Assembly (NCBI RefSeq): GCF_037042905.1
Contig: NC_087249.1
Location: forward strand, 9,544,001-9,608,000
Length of the DNA: 64,000 nucleotides
Direction: 5' to 3'
Origin: Lytechinus pictus
Lineage: Eukaryota; Echinodermata; Echinoidea; Temnopleuroida; Toxopneustidae
Of this stretch, positions 33,890 through 46,779 are shown one piece after another. The stretch's first letter is position 1. Each line of letters begins with the position of its first letter. The notes beneath the pieces are model-generated. The model was not told where the DNA came from and did not search any database. It was given only the letters and a program-made list of their open reading frames with translations. A program made the position numbers and the translations under genes.

Positions 33890-35149
33890 AATTGTTAATG
33901 AATTTTGTAGAACAGATGTTCACAACAAAGAAAATAACAAGTTTTAAGTTTTTGCAGGTATCAAATATGAGATGAATTAATTTGAAAACATGATTTTGAC
34001 ATGAACATGATGAACTTGCTTGATTGCAGTGTAGTGCAGTATATATGGCCATGGCTAAGGCTAAGCACTTGTGTTTTAATGCAATTTGTACTTGGCCAAC
34101 TTGGGTAAATAAAAGAAGACCCCCTAATTCAAAATTTTCATATGTCGATGCCATATCCATTATCCATATATGATTTGGTCATGCTGATTATTACTGTTTT
34201 TTATCATTAGAATTTAAATAGTTTGTCAGTCCAGGAAACAATGAATGAGTTGTGTTTTCCTACTCCTGAGTCCTAGTTAAGCTTGGAACTTCTGGAAGAT
34301 CGACTTTAGGAGTCTGTTCTTTTCTTCAGAAATTATTATCTTTATAACAGTTCACGTAAGAGTCGGTCAAAAATGAAATAATACATTACATTTTACTTAA
34401 TATAGGCTAGACTATCCTGATTTTTTTTGGTTCTAATTAACATTAATTGAAATAAAATGAGTGAGCAAACATTGAAGGCAAAATGTTTTACAGGAGATGA
34501 TCGAGTTGAATTTTAGCATTTCTTGCTTAATTTCAGTTCATGCTCACTTGGCCTTATGATCAATATGTAAGAGTAATTGCCTGTTCTTACCTTTCTTGCC
34601 AAGCTCACAGAGAAAGGAAGTTGGATCAATGGAGGACGAAAATAAATGATCCAATCCGAGATTAGAAACTAGAATTGTAGAAAGTGAACTTAACGTTTTG
34701 TTGAGTTAACGGAAAAAGGAATTTTTAGTGCAGAACAAAAATAATAAGGCCTATAAGTCCAAGAAGAGAAAGTGAAGAGGTGTTTCGGAGTTGTGCTGTG
34801 CTGAGCCCAACGCATACACACGCTTGAAGAATCGGATCATCCCAAATTTAGGATCAGCTTATACTAGTGACGACAGTCTGTGTTCACATTTCGAGACAAC
34901 CGCGTGGGCTTTTCTCAAAAGGATGGGTTGAGGGAGGGGAGTCAAATTAACCACCTTTTTAAGACAACTTAATTTTTTTACTTAAAAGGGGATATAGGCC
35001 TATTTATTTGCACACTGGCTGACGGGGTGGTTGCAAATGAGGCATTATGAGGGAACCGATCTTGTAACCCATTCGCTAATTTTGTATTTTATTTATAAAG
35101 AAATACAGTATTTCTTTATAAAATAAAAAAGTAGTGATACAAAAAAAGA
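33890..35149. other. Non-coding AT-rich sequence
   Basis: No coding signal. It may belong to the first intron of the zinc-finger gene. Confidence 0.35.
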
Positions 35150-35521
35150 TACAGTATTACACTGTATATTTTTTGTTCCTTATGATGTGAAACAAGTTAT
35201 TTCTACTTGAATATGTGGGATTGCCATTGTTGCAACATATTGTCATCCAATGAAGAGCTTCCTTTTTGTCAAATCTGCAGAAAATAAGATAGTGTTGTAT
35301 GAATATATTTCATTTAAAATATTTGAAATATTCCCTCTTTGATGTAAATTTGATGGTGTGATGTATCAACTCACTCTCAATTCTACATAGTTTATAAGCA
35401 ATCTATCTTTCTTAATTTCACTTTCAATATTGATGAAATTTAAGTGTATTGCTCAAGTTTGATTTTTCTTTATTAAAAAATTTCAATTCCAATTTTCTTT
35501 TGGGGGGGTGGACTTGCCCTT
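35150..35521. mobile_element. Right part of an AAGGACAAGTCCACCCC-family copy
   Basis: It ends GGGGGGGTGGACTTGCCCTTTAA and shares the GATGTGAAACAAGTTATTTCT and AATATGTGGGATTGCCATT blocks with better copies. The left end is not identifiable. It directly abuts the next element at 35522. Confidence 0.5.
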
Positions 35522-35671
35522 TAAAGGAGAAGTTCACCCTGACAAAAATTTGTTTGTAAATATAGCATAAAATATAATAAAAACATTGGTGATGGTGTGA
35601 AGTAAACCATCAAAGAATTAAAAAGTTATTAGAATTTGATTTTTTTTTATTTGTGATGTCATATTAGAGCA

Positions 35672-36511
35672 TAGACAGGAATAACCGTAGTTTCTGGGGA
35701 TTTATTCAACAATTTCTGACATTTTACTGTAATCCCCATTTACCGACGGTAGGGTGTACGTGTGGGCTCGCATGTGTTCTCATTCCCTCCCTTTTGTCAA
35801 TTCACAGTCCAAAGTTTGATGTAATTTTACACATCGAATATACAATCTAAGGATGTATAAACAACAAACTTTTAAAACTTGATATGTCAATGTTTGAATA
35901 CTTTAAACGATATAGATGAAAAAGGCATGAAAAATATACTTTACCGATGTTTAATTGGGTTGAACACGATAAAAATGGTCAAAATGGCAGCCAAACTATA
36001 AAATATTTACAAACGAACGTCAACAATCACGAATGTGATATCGATATTGCTTTCGATATTATACGATCTGCTCCATATGCGAACGAAACCGAAGATAAAC
36101 GATACTACTTATACTAGTACTAGTACTAGTTATAATCGCGATATTTCGATTCGAGACATTAAGTTAATAACGATAATGACGTCATTCAAGATGGCAACTT
36201 GCAAGAAAAACCGTCAGGTCAGGTGAAAATGTCTTAGATGACAGATTTCTCAATCATCCAGAGGATTTTTTTCAATAACTCCGGCCCAAGGTATGCAATT
36301 ACTTAAGTTTTTTATATTTCCCTGATAATGGAAACCATGAAACTTTCAATTTTGCTTAAAAAACAGTTTTAAATCGCGATCTATAAAACGCTAGTTCACT
36401 ATACGTTGGCTGTAGGTACGGGGCCCCATCCCCTTCAGTCTATGTATGGTGAGTGGAGCCAACGTAGTTCAGCGGAACAACCAAAATACAGAGACTGAAG
36501 CTTTTGGTCTA
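35672..36511. mobile_element. 840 bp insertion with a 9 bp target duplication
   Basis: ATTAGAGCA flanks it exactly at 35663-35671 and 36512-36520, and the host element reads on across the junction. Ends TAGAC... and ...GGTCTA are inverted for only about 5 bp. The right end contains the hairpin shared with 31930. The interior has CAAGATGGC and AAAATGGCAGCC (YY1-like) and a CTAGTACTAGTACTAG palindrome near 36114-36129. A 9 bp duplication is typical of Mutator-like elements. No transposase frame. Confidence 0.75.
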
Positions 36512-36722
36512 ATTAGAGCAGTGTTCCCACATATTGTATTGTACAAAATCAATCCAATTTCATTTTCTCAGGAAATTGAAAATAGTTTTTATTGTACCTT
36601 CAGTATATAGACAAATCATTTCACAACCGCTCCTGAATTAAATGAAAAAGAAATGAGTCATCACAAACTAATAAAAATTTGAAATTTATGCATTTGATAT
36701 TACATAACATATGGGGTTCTTT

Positions 36723-37337
36723 AAAGGACAAGTCCACCCCAACAAAAAGTTTATTTGAAAGAAGTAGAAAAATCCAACAAGCAAAACACTGAAAATTTCA
36801 TCAGAATCGGATGTAAAATAAGAAAGTTATGACATTTTAAAGTTTCGCTTAATTTCACAAAACAGTTATAATATGTACATCCTGGTCAGTATGCAAATTG
36901 GCAGACTGATGACATCACCCACTCACTATTTCTTTTGTATTTTATTATATTAAATATGAAATATTCTAATTTTCTCCTCCTTGTCAAGTGAAACAAAGTT
37001 TTATTTCTTCCTGAACATGTTGAATTACCATTATTTGAACAATTAATGGTTAAGATAAGTTGGTCCTTATTGTTAAATTTGTAAAAATTGAAATATTGTA
37101 TTATTCAAACAATAAAAAACACAAGAAATAGTGAGTGATGGACATCATCGACACTCATTTGCATATCGCTGAGTTGTGCATTTAACTGTTTTGTGAAAAA
37201 TAAGCAAAACTTTAAAATGTCATAACTTTCTTATTTTACATAGATCTGATTTTGATAAAATTTTCAGCGTTATGTTTGTTTGATTTTTCTCTATCGATTC
37301 ATATCAACAATTTTCTGGGGTGGACTTGACCTTTTAT
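36723..37337. mobile_element. Copy of the AAGGACAAGTCCACCCC family
   Basis: The left end is TTTAAAGGACAAGTCCACCC and the right end GGGGTGGACTTGACCTTTTA. It is inserted into the 35522-37490 element at the point where the intact relative at 46345 reads CTGCTTTATGACGTC, so TTTA is the probable target. Confidence 0.8.
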
Positions 37338-37602
37338 GACGTCGCAAATAAAACACTTTAAAGTTAAATTCAAATAACTTTCATAATCTTTTATAGATTT
37401 TCACCAAACCTTCATCAATATCTTTTATTACCAGTTTTTTCTCTGGTATTTTCAGTACAAACGTTTTGTCAGGGAGAACTTCTCCTTTAATCAAGATCCT
37501 TTCTCATATAGAGAAAGAAATAAAAAAAAATATGTTTGTCATATATATATATATTAATATTTTGCATTTTAGTATACCTGTGACGCACTCAGCCTGTGAA
37601 GG

Positions 37603-40600
37603 ATGGCTAGTACGGATCCAGTTGAGGAGGAAATGGGAGACATCCTATCAGCCTTCGGAATCCCAGACCTAGCCAAGCATATCATCCCTATCCCATTGCC
37701 TCCACTTGACGTCGATGACGAGGAAACACCGGGTGGATCCAGGGGGGATCCAGAGGGGGAGGACCCAGAGAAGGATCATCCAAAGAAGGAGAAGGAGAAA
37801 GTTGGGGCTGAAGGAGGAGACACCAGCAAGGATAGAGATGAGGATGAAGGAGATGATGATCAAGATGAGGGTACCAAAGCACAGGAAGCGGAAGAAATAA
37901 CGGATGACAAAGGTAAATGGGAGTTTGGTTCGGTGATGTCAAGTTATGTGTTGCCAATATTGTTCTTAGTCATTCCAGGATCGGAATCGTAATCATGTTC
38001 TAGCGGTCGTAGGTTCCCAGATGGTCCAGGAGGGACTTTGCATCATTTCATTACGACTGTAGCCTGGTGGAAAAGAAACGATATCTAGGCTTTGCCCGAT
38101 ATTTGGTAGAATTTCTTTGATTGCATTTTTTATAATTTGAGAAAAGTAATGCATTGGTTTGGCTTCATGTTATTTCTATAATAGGTGACTGCAGAAACCC
38201 TTTTTTTGATATTGAAGTTCTGTCCTTGGTTGTATATAGTCTATGTACAACATCATGAACTATATAGAAAGTTGGAAACCAAATTTTGTGCACACTGCTA
38301 TTGATCATGATCCCAGGCATTTGCAGAAAGAGATGTTGGCAAAAATGTGGGTCTGTGTTCTGGGAAAAGGCATGATTGAAAGAAAGATCATAACTTTGAA
38401 ACATAAATAGTTTGACGAGGCTTATATAATTTGGTTGTATAAATGGAACAGGTACATCAAACATTTGGGTGTGGTGCTAGATGGAGGGGGCAGGGGTGAA
38501 TGCCTCTTCCCCCATGATAATGGGAAAAAATGAATGAAAGAAAAGTATAAAAAAGAGGGATTTGAAATTGAATAAGTTTCTTTATCCAATGCGTCCCACA
38601 AAAAGCAAAACCAAGAATCATTGATGATTTATCATATCTTAATCACAAGAACAATTCACAAAGTTGACCTATCGTTGTAAAGTTAGGACCTCTTTTTTCT
38701 TCTCATATAACTTAGATGATCGTTCATACATGCATTAGTGAGTTAAAACAATTTGAAGAAAGGATACCAAAAAAGTCACTTGGCAGATGGTATCTGAATT
38801 TCAAAAAGAAAATCACATTTATAGAAAGTTCAATAACTGCCCTTTGATTTGACACCTCAATCACAGTAAATGGTCCAGAAATATCAAAGTTCTGTTTCTA
38901 TGAAATAATTCTATGAAATAATACTTGTATTTCCATTATTTCATTAAACAATTTTTTTTCACAGATTCTCTACCGTAGCTAATGCTCAATGAACTAAAGA
39001 CTTTATGAAAAAAATGAAAGTCCATATTTTATTGTTCAAAATGAAATCTGAAATAGAAATACTCTGAAAATTCTTTTTGCCTAGTTGATCGTGGGCCCGG
39101 CAGCCACTGTGCAGCGCCAGATCGACGTAGCTCTAATCATCAGTTCGTCTATGACCATTTTGTCTCATAACCAGTTGGTCTAATATCCATCTTAATTTCA
39201 TTCATTTTGCCCAATTAATACTTAATCCACTAAGATCAAATGGTATATGGACTCCTGTCTGTATGGACTAAATGACTATTGGACCAACTGGTTATAAGAT
39301 GAAATGATGAGTGGACGAAATGCAGTTAGATCATGTGGATAGTAGATGAACTCATGATAGACCAAATGATAGGAGACGAGTTGGTAATTGGACGAAGTGG
39401 CATTAGACCAATTGGAAATAAACCAATAAATTAACATTTATACTCATTCATCCAATTATGAAGTTTTCCTTATTAATTTTTTGCAGAGAATCTTGAAGAA
39501 GATATGGCAATGGAGACTGATGAAGGTACAGACAGCATTACCGATGTCAGCCAAAATGAAGATGAAGCTCCTTCTCAAGACAGGAAAATAGAAACATCCA
39601 TTAAGCAACCTCAAAAGGCTGTCCCTGATCTTGGTCTGAAGCAGAGTGTAGCATCCCTTCATGAGGATGAGACAGGTGCCCAAAAGACCTCCTTGATCAA
39701 GGAACTTCTGAAGTCCACTTCCAAACCAGTGATGACGTCACGGCTTCAAGGTGCTCTTCAACCTCCAGATACATCTCTTGATGTTCCTGAGGAACCGGAC
39801 ATGGAGGACAACCCAGAGTCTCTGACATCGGTAGATGAGTTCAACTCGTTTCTTGATCGCTATAAGGAGGGTCGTGAACTGAAGGCAATGAAGCTGGCAA
39901 TGTTGGGAAAGCCCAACAGCGTTGCTACGTACCACTGTCCAGATCTCACCAAGGAGCAGATGAAAGTCCTGGACATGGATAACACGACTTTCCAGTGTCC
40001 TGGTTGCAATGACACGTACCTCTTCAAGGCGAGCCTGGATGCCCATCTGAATCGTAGGACAGTCCTGGTGACATTTCGCTGCAAGTTTTGCACAGGGAGA
40101 AAAAATCTTGTCTTCTACAACAAGTGCACGTTCCTTGCTCACCTGCATTACCATAACGCGCCTGAAAGTGACATAGAAAACATTAAATCACAAGCTTCCA
40201 TTAGTCCTGTGAATGCCCTGGCCTGTTTGAAGGCATATACGATGCTGACAGCACCAGAGAAGAAAAAGGTAACCGCCAATAAATCTAGTGTTGCGAGCCA
40301 TGCTGCTTTGAAGAATCCATCAACACCATCTATTACACATAGCACCACAACATCAAAACAGTCTGACACACCTCCAAGTGCAGTAAAAACTCAAGTGATT
40401 AATAAACCGAGAGCTGTCGTTTTGCACCCTAAAAATACAAATCAATTACAATTAGTTCAAAAAGATGGCCAAACTTCTTATTTGTGTATGGGATGTAACG
40501 TGAGGTATGAGAAGATGATCCATCTGAGTAGTCATTTAGGCAGGTCTGATCATGTACCAAAGGCGAAGTATGGACACAAAGCTTGTCTTCACCAGTGTAA

Positions 40601-42194
40601 TGTCTGCAAATTGCTTTTGGGCAATACCTGTAAGCTCAAGATGCACAGCATCATTCATAATGACCAAACAAAACCAATGCCCTGTCCAGAGTGTGGCTGC
40701 CTGTTCACTGATCTCAAATCGCTCTTGATTCATCAGAACGATGGATGCCTTCACTGGATGACGCGGCCACTCTTCAAGTGCTTCTTCTGCAACAAGTACG
40801 CCACCACCTTCCCGGGATTGGTGAAACACCTCGAGCAGTGCCATGTTGAGTCCTTCTTCAAGTGTCCCCTTTGCCAGCTGGCCTTCCGCACGAAGCAGTC
40901 GGCAAATGAGCACTCGCTGCAAATTCATAAACTGAGTAATGCCTCGTACAGTCTGCTACGCAAGTGCCCCTTCTGTAAGAGCGTGTACTCAGAGGGAGGC
41001 ATGTTATTGAACCATTTTGATGGTCACTTCAAGGAAGGACTCATTAAGATCGAGAAGTTTGTGTATACATGCCCCTTGTGCAATAGGCCTTTTGATTATA
41101 ATTTGGCCTTACTTAATCACCTGAAAAATGAGCACGGTAGATCCAGCACCAACATGTTCACCTGTGATTTGTGCCTCTCACCTTTCAGTTCTGTCACCAA
41201 TCTCATGATCCACAGACAAAGTTGCCATATAAAGCCTAATAAAGAGTTGCGTAACAGTGAGCCAGAGAAGAAGAATCCTGGCCAGTCTGCGGAAAACACA
41301 ATTGTATGTGGGGAATGTGGGGAGAAGCTCCCGAAATTCGACATGAATGCCCTCCGAAAGCACATGTTTGAAAAGCATGGAGGGCAAGTGAAAGATAGTC
41401 TAGCAATGCAGAAGAATAAAGAGGTCACAACTATTGATAAAGTACAAGAAGATGCCATCAGGCCAAAAGGATCAGGGGAATCGGCAAAGGACTCTTCGGT
41501 TACCAAGGCGGAGGCCACTAAGGTGACGGTAAGTCGCTTCACCGATCAGCAGTGTGCCAAATGTCAGTTCAAAAGCAAAGATCGACTGGTCTTTGAGAAA
41601 CACATCCGAGGGCACAAAGCAGACGATTCTCTCAACCAATGTCACGAGTGTGGTCTTTGCTTCACTGTATCAATGTCGTTGAAGAAGCATCTCTTTATCA
41701 AGCATAAGATCAAGAACATGGATCTCTACAACACCACGTACGATGATCTGATACCGAGATGGGAAGACGACATGAAAAAGAAGAAACTTGAGGAGGAGAA
41801 AGAGCGGGAATCCACGAAATCAGATATGAAGGAGGAAGATGATGGAAAAGCGCATCCAGCGTTTGAAGAGAAGGGCAATGCCGAAGAGGAGAAAGTGGAG
41901 GAGAGCAGTCTCTTCAAGTGCAAGGTTTGCAAGGTTGAGTTTGAGAATGAGAAAGCCCTCACCGTTCACGCGAGGAGCCATGGGCTGGCTTATCTGCAAC
42001 ATACACTCTCTAGGTCCCCGGAGAAAGCGGCACGTATGCTGAATTCAAAGCCGGCAGAATCGTCCCCACAATCACCGGAGGTTGTAGAAAAGCCAAAGAC
42101 ATCGCCCGTTGTGAAGCGAATGCTGCCATCAGACACTGATAGTAGTACCTCCAGTGATGAAGGCAGTTCCATTGAAGATCAAAATGGGAATTAA
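37603..42194 (+). CDS. C2H2 zinc-finger protein, ZNF532/ZNF592/ZNF687 type
   Basis: Exons 37603-37912 and 39487-42194, GT-AG intron, phase 1: about 1005 residues. The N-terminus MGDILSAFGIPD (residues 11-22) resembles the LLAAFDIPD motif opening the vertebrate family. An acidic, Glu/Lys-rich stretch follows (residues 40-105). A finger pair at about residues 274-326, with FQCPGC, then RR...RCKFC and LVFYNKC...HLHYH, matches the family's atypical pair. Further C2H2 units start at about residues 437, 474, 503, 535, 563, 597, 632, 663, 711, 793, 822 and 915. The tail (about 945-1005) is Ser/Pro/Asp-rich. The vertebrate relatives bind ZMYND8 in the nuclear Z3 chromatin complex; that role is carried over by family. 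An AG at 37571-37572 suggests an upstream untranslated exon. All fingers but the first sit in one exon-wide frame without damage. Confidence 0.85.
39081..39137 (-). mobile_element. Fragment of the 11671-type SINE body
   Basis: The complement of this segment contains CTGGCGCTGCACAGTGGCTG and GGGCCCACGATCAACT, matching about 11821-11862. It lies in the zinc-finger gene's intron. Confidence 0.7.
39138..39432. repeat. Degenerate word repeat (GACCAA-nTGGT family)
   Basis: Words such as CCAGTTGGTCTAAT, GGACCAACTGGTTAT, AGACCAAATGATAGG and TTAGACCAATTGG recur every 15-25 bp, first mostly in one orientation and then in the other, so the halves fold back. The same kind of sequence occurs at 58030-58415. 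Confidence 0.65.
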
Positions 42195-42321
42195 CTTGTT
42201 AGCATTCCATTCCAGATTCCATTCCTCTTGATAAATGTCTAAAGCCTGGCATACACTATGCAATGATGCGATCCAAATTTCAAAGAAATTTCTATAACAT
42301 TTGATATGAACATTCCAACCA

Positions 42322-42380
42322 ATAAAATCTTAGCAATCAGAATTGTGATAAGACTACTGAAATGTTGAACTTCAAATAAA
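42322..42380 (+). terminator. Zinc-finger gene polyadenylation signals (candidates)
   Basis: AATAAA at 42322-42327 and again at 42375-42380, the second followed by a T-rich stretch. Both lie within 190 bp of the stop codon. Confidence 0.5.
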
Positions 42381-42399
42381 ATAATTTTGTTTCTTGGAA

Positions 42400-43430
42400 A
42401 TATTTGATGTAAAATGTGATTTATTTAAAAATCCTGTCACATCAGATTACATCGTGTGCGTTGGGCTTTATATGGAGATGCTGGAAGAAATTTTTTGAAA
42501 TCGATTGCATATTTCTGGTGCTAGTTTACAATTGATTCATCATATTTGTGTAACTACAGCAAATTGATCTTTGCTTTTTGTTGCAAGAAACAGACTAGCA
42601 ATCAAATGCAAATTTTTGTTATATAATTGCCAGCGTTATGATTGATTTTAGGGACCCAGGTTCGACTTGCAATTGATGACAAGTTTATTGCAATGCCCCA
42701 ATAAGGCCCTTATTCTGAAGTTGGGTTTGGTTTTATCTCCAGTCTAAAGATGTGTTTAACGATGAATAGCCACTCCTGACACAAATAACTATTCGTCAGC
42801 TGATCAGAGTTGATATTCAAGTCATTCATAAAATAATCTTTTTAACATTAAAGCGTGGAAAAGAAAGAACACATTAATCATTAAAAACAATAGGCCTATA
42901 CAATGCCAACAAAATTTTGACATATCATCATACCATATTTTTGTCACCGAGTTGTACCAAAGCCTATAATTAAACTATGGAATATGGGCCTAAATATTTT
43001 ATTCTTTTGTAAGTTAATTATCAGTTGTTTATATTGATTCTTTCAGGTACTGGTCATCCAAATTGTGTTAAAATTGGCAAATTATGCCAAATTTTTCATT
43101 TGGGACGGGATTTTACATTAAGCCAATTTTTCCAAAGCCAATGGACTTATTTTTGTTAACTTGACAAATTATATTACATGTAGTGTAGGATAGAACAACA
43201 GATGTATTTCTATTGCTGACTTTAAGTTGGTGCTATATAATAACTTCTGTTTAATGGGAGAGAGCTAATTTACTTTTTTTTTAAGTTGTCCATTGAAAGA
43301 TAAAAAAATGTACCAGATATTTACCCGATTGATATACAATTTTTCTCTGCCTCAAAAAGTTATATTTGAGGATATTTTGTGATTTCAAACGTTCTTCAGA
43401 TAACGGTTTTATCAGCTTATTACTAGGATC
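42400..43430. other. Intergenic sequence
   Basis: AT-rich 3' flank of the zinc-finger gene. No gene or bounded repeat seen. Confidence 0.45.
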
Positions 43431-43439
43431 ACTCCTATG

Positions 43440-43687
43440 GGAAAGTCGTGGTCTAGTGGTTACGACTCTCGTCTTTTAACCCGAGGGACATGGGTTAGAT
43501 TCCAAGGCATGGCGTAATTTCCTTCAGCAAGAAATTTATTTCTAATGTGCTGCACTCGACCCAGGTGAGGTAAATGGGTACCTGGCAGGAATTTTTTCCT
43601 CTGCTAATGTCAGGGTTATTATGCTGCATTAATGTAGAGTGCTTAGAGACTTCTGATAAAGTGTTAAGCACTGTATTATTATTATTA
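43440..43687 (+). mobile_element. tRNA-derived SINE (GTGGTCTAGTGGTTACGAC head)
   Basis: A-box-like TGGTCTAGTGGTTACGAC and B-box-like GACATGGGTTAGATTCC, then CTGCACTCGACCCAGGTGAGG and GTAAATGGGTACCTGGCAGG, then an ATT-repeat tail. A longer relative is at 51578. Confidence 0.75.
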
Positions 43688-44093
43688 TATTCCTCAATAA
43701 TGGCACCAATATTTGCAACTTCTCAAATCTTTAATAGTGAATAAACTGGCAACGTTATTCGCAATATGATCTTTCAAGGTAAAAGATATGGCCTGCAAAC
43801 AAATACCAAAGTTACTATCCTAATGGAGAAAATGATTAAATCCATGAAATACAAATTATTATGAATTAAGAATTCCAAGTTATGGTCCAAATTGACTGGT
43901 TTAGCTCCACCAAGAACTGTATATTATCCTCTGTACTAACTTTGCAACTATCAAGAGAACTTTGGGCATTCAGTATTATGAAACAGAAGAAAATCAATTT
44001 TTTCATATTCTATTTCTTTGTTAATGTTATTATTTTGTTGAATCATTTGATTTTGAATGTTTTTTTTTTTAATTCACAGGGTCGAAGGAAATA

Positions 44094-44502
44094 TAGTACC
44101 AAAGTGTGACATCATCAATTTTCTTCCTTTTTTTTTTTGCATTTCAGTATTTTTAATGAAATACTTCAGTAGAATATGATAAAATACCTTCAAAACCCAA
44201 AATTTGTGGGAATCGGTCCATGGTTGGTCAAGACATGACCTCATGAATAGTTGAATACATAAGTAGCTCCATTGAAATAAATATATTATTGGCCTGGTTG
44301 TAAATTATGTTATGATCCAGGCCAATAGTACATTGACTTTATATGGGACTCATGATGTATTCATGAGGTGATGTTTTTGGCCCCTCTTGACCAATTCCCA
44401 CCGAATTCAGTCTGTGGGTGTTTTTATCGTGTCCCGCCCAGGTATGGTATAAAAAATGCAGAAATACAAAAAAAATTGTGATATCATCACTTTGGTACTC
44501 TA
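44094..44502. mobile_element. Foldback element, about 410 bp
   Basis: TAGTACCAAAGTGTGACATC at the left and GATATCATCACTTTGGTACT at the right are inverted, with further pairing inward and a central pair TTGGCCTGG / CCAGGCCAA at about 44290-44325. Confidence 0.7.
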
Positions 44503-44509
44503 TTAAGTA

Positions 44510-46340
44510 TACTGAACTGGAGCACAGCGGATTATCATACAATGGTGTTAAAAATTTATTGAACCCCACCTGAAAATGCACTCCTTCATGCCGAGTGTTG
44601 AATGGAGACAACAACACTACAATGTTTGTCAGGCCCAGAGAAACAAACTTTATTGAATGTAATATTTTATCACCTGACTTCAAAATTAAATATCTAAAAC
44701 GTGGCAGAACTTGAAATATGTTCATTTTCTGATGGGGTTCACCAACTTTATAACACCACTGTATACAGGAACTGGTGTATATATATATTGGATTTGTCTC
44801 GATGTATATAATTATAAGTACAGCACTGAAATGTTAGTATATTCATAATGAATTGTGAATTCCGAGATGGGTTTTTTTTGTACATTTGGATGGATTAAGA
44901 ACCCAGATGCATGTTGAATTATTTCCAATAAAGAGGATTTGTACTTTTAGTTCCATATTGATTATTTCAAATACATATTCATTTTGCATGAAAATCAATT
45001 GAAGATGTTCGAATTTATGAACAAAAATTACATGTTGCTTGAAAAGCACTTTGGCACTTTTATGTTAGAGATTGTCCTTGTCATTTATTATTTTGCTTAT
45101 TCTTCGGCTATCATAACTGAAAGTGCCTTGTTAGCTATATAGCAAATTTGTGATTGCCATGTATTTACAACTACATTTATTTAGTGTATTATTTGTATAT
45201 CTGTTTACCACTATGGTATGTAATATTGATTTATTCCTACTGGTTTTTGTTTCAACAAAGTGTATTAAGAGAGAGCACATTTCAAGGCTCCATGTATCTT
45301 TTTTTTTCAATGGTCAAGTACTCTAGAAATGAAGATATTCTCAATTTCGACACATTATTGTATTGCCTCTTATGTTCTCATTTTTTTCCTTGGCATTGAG
45401 AGGGTTCATCGCAAGAAACTTATTCGCATCGATCGCGAGGAACTTATTGACAATCAATTGAAGATTTTGATTGTAAGTTTGCACTTCGGCAAATCAATTT
45501 GCTGCAAAACAGAGTCACCGACCGTTAATGATTTGGATTTTCTTAGCATTAAAAGGTCTTAACCAGAATTTATTTGTGGTTGCAAATTTGCATTTGGTAG
45601 ATAAATTTTTACCACAGCAAATCTATTCATATGCTGCAAGACAGAAACTAGTAATGATTTGCACTTATTTATGAGTTGACTTGTAATTATTTGCAAGTAT
45701 TTTACTATGCCCTGTTAGACATTTTCACTTTAATAGTAAATGTATTCAGTGATATTTTTTTGTTTGACATGACGGGGGGGGGGGGGGATATGATGCTGCG
45801 GCCACTTTGGGCATATTTGCCCCATCTACTAAAATAATTTCCTAAATATTCAGAGCATCAAGTAAATATGAAAATTTTTATTTTAAAAATATCTTTACAC
45901 ACTAATCACTTGATGGTATTTTTCATTTTTGCTGTATTAATGACAAGTATGTTGCATTATGGTGAAGATACCATTTCCTTGTGCTAAAGTGTTTGTGGAT
46001 GATTTTATCAATTTGGTCTAGCTCTTGATTTACAGCATTTTGATTGAAAAAAAAAAAGGAAATCGTTGAAAAAAAAAGAACAGTTCCATTTTACGTGGTG
46101 AACATGAAGGCATTTTCTGGGGTGCCCACTATTCACATATTCACCGCCCGGGATCCGGGCCTGTAAGTTATGCACCTTGTTGACCTGTTCTATCGATAAA
46201 TGTCAACACAGTGGGGATGAGTTTCCTACAGTGTATAACAATTATCAGCATCTGATACTAAGCACCACATTTAGATGCTTCTTGACAACAAAAATGCAAT
46301 CGAAGATTGGATATCAACTTTGATCAAAATTTAGCAATTG
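44510..46340. other. Intergenic AT-rich sequence
   Basis: No gene supported. A run of about 15 G lies at 45774-45788. Otherwise featureless. Confidence 0.45.
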
Positions 46341-46344
46341 CAGG

Positions 46345-46750
46345 TTAAAGGGGAAGTTCACCCCGACAAAAGGTTTATTGTAAAAATAGCAGAAAAAATA
46401 ATAAAAAATATTGCCGAAGGTTTGAGAAAAATCCATCAAAGAATAGAAAATTTATTAGAATTTTAATTGTTTGATTTGTGACATCATATGCAAGCAGTTT
46501 TCTTACATATTGTATGGTAAAAAAAATCCATGAAATGATATTTTCTCAGAAAATTGTAAATGGTTTTTACTTGTTCCTTCAGTATATCAATAGAAAATTT
46601 GATATTTATGCATTTTATGTTACATAACATATGGGGCAGCTGCTTTATGACGTCACAAATCCAAAACTTAAAATTCTAATAATAGTCTTTAATGGATTTT
46701 CCTCAAAACTTCACCAATATTTTATTTTTATTTTTGGTAAACTCCGGTGT
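46345..46750. mobile_element. AAAGGGGAAGTTCACCC-family copy
   Basis: The left end is TTAAAGGGGAAGTTCACCCC. The body matches 19923-20384 (CCATCAAAGAATAGAAAATTT, TGACATCATATGCAAGCAG). The right end has decayed (GTAAACTCCGGTGTAACTC). Confidence 0.7.
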
Positions 46751-46779
46751 AACTCATGAAACATCCTTGGAGTGTAGTG

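Larger units (their letters stand above)
35522..37490. mobile_element. AAAGGAGAAGTTCACCC element carrying two insertions
   Basis: TTAAAGGAGAAGTTCACCCT at the left is inverted as AGGGAGAACTTCTCCTTTAA at the right. Removing the insertions 35672-36511 and 36723-37337 leaves about 500 bp, the size of the intact copy at 19923. The right end lies 80 bp before the acceptor of the zinc-finger gene's ATG exon. Confidence 0.8.

Noticed and set aside
39738..41962. - strand frames within the zinc-finger exon
   Set aside because: Antisense shadows of a long, well-supported coding exon.
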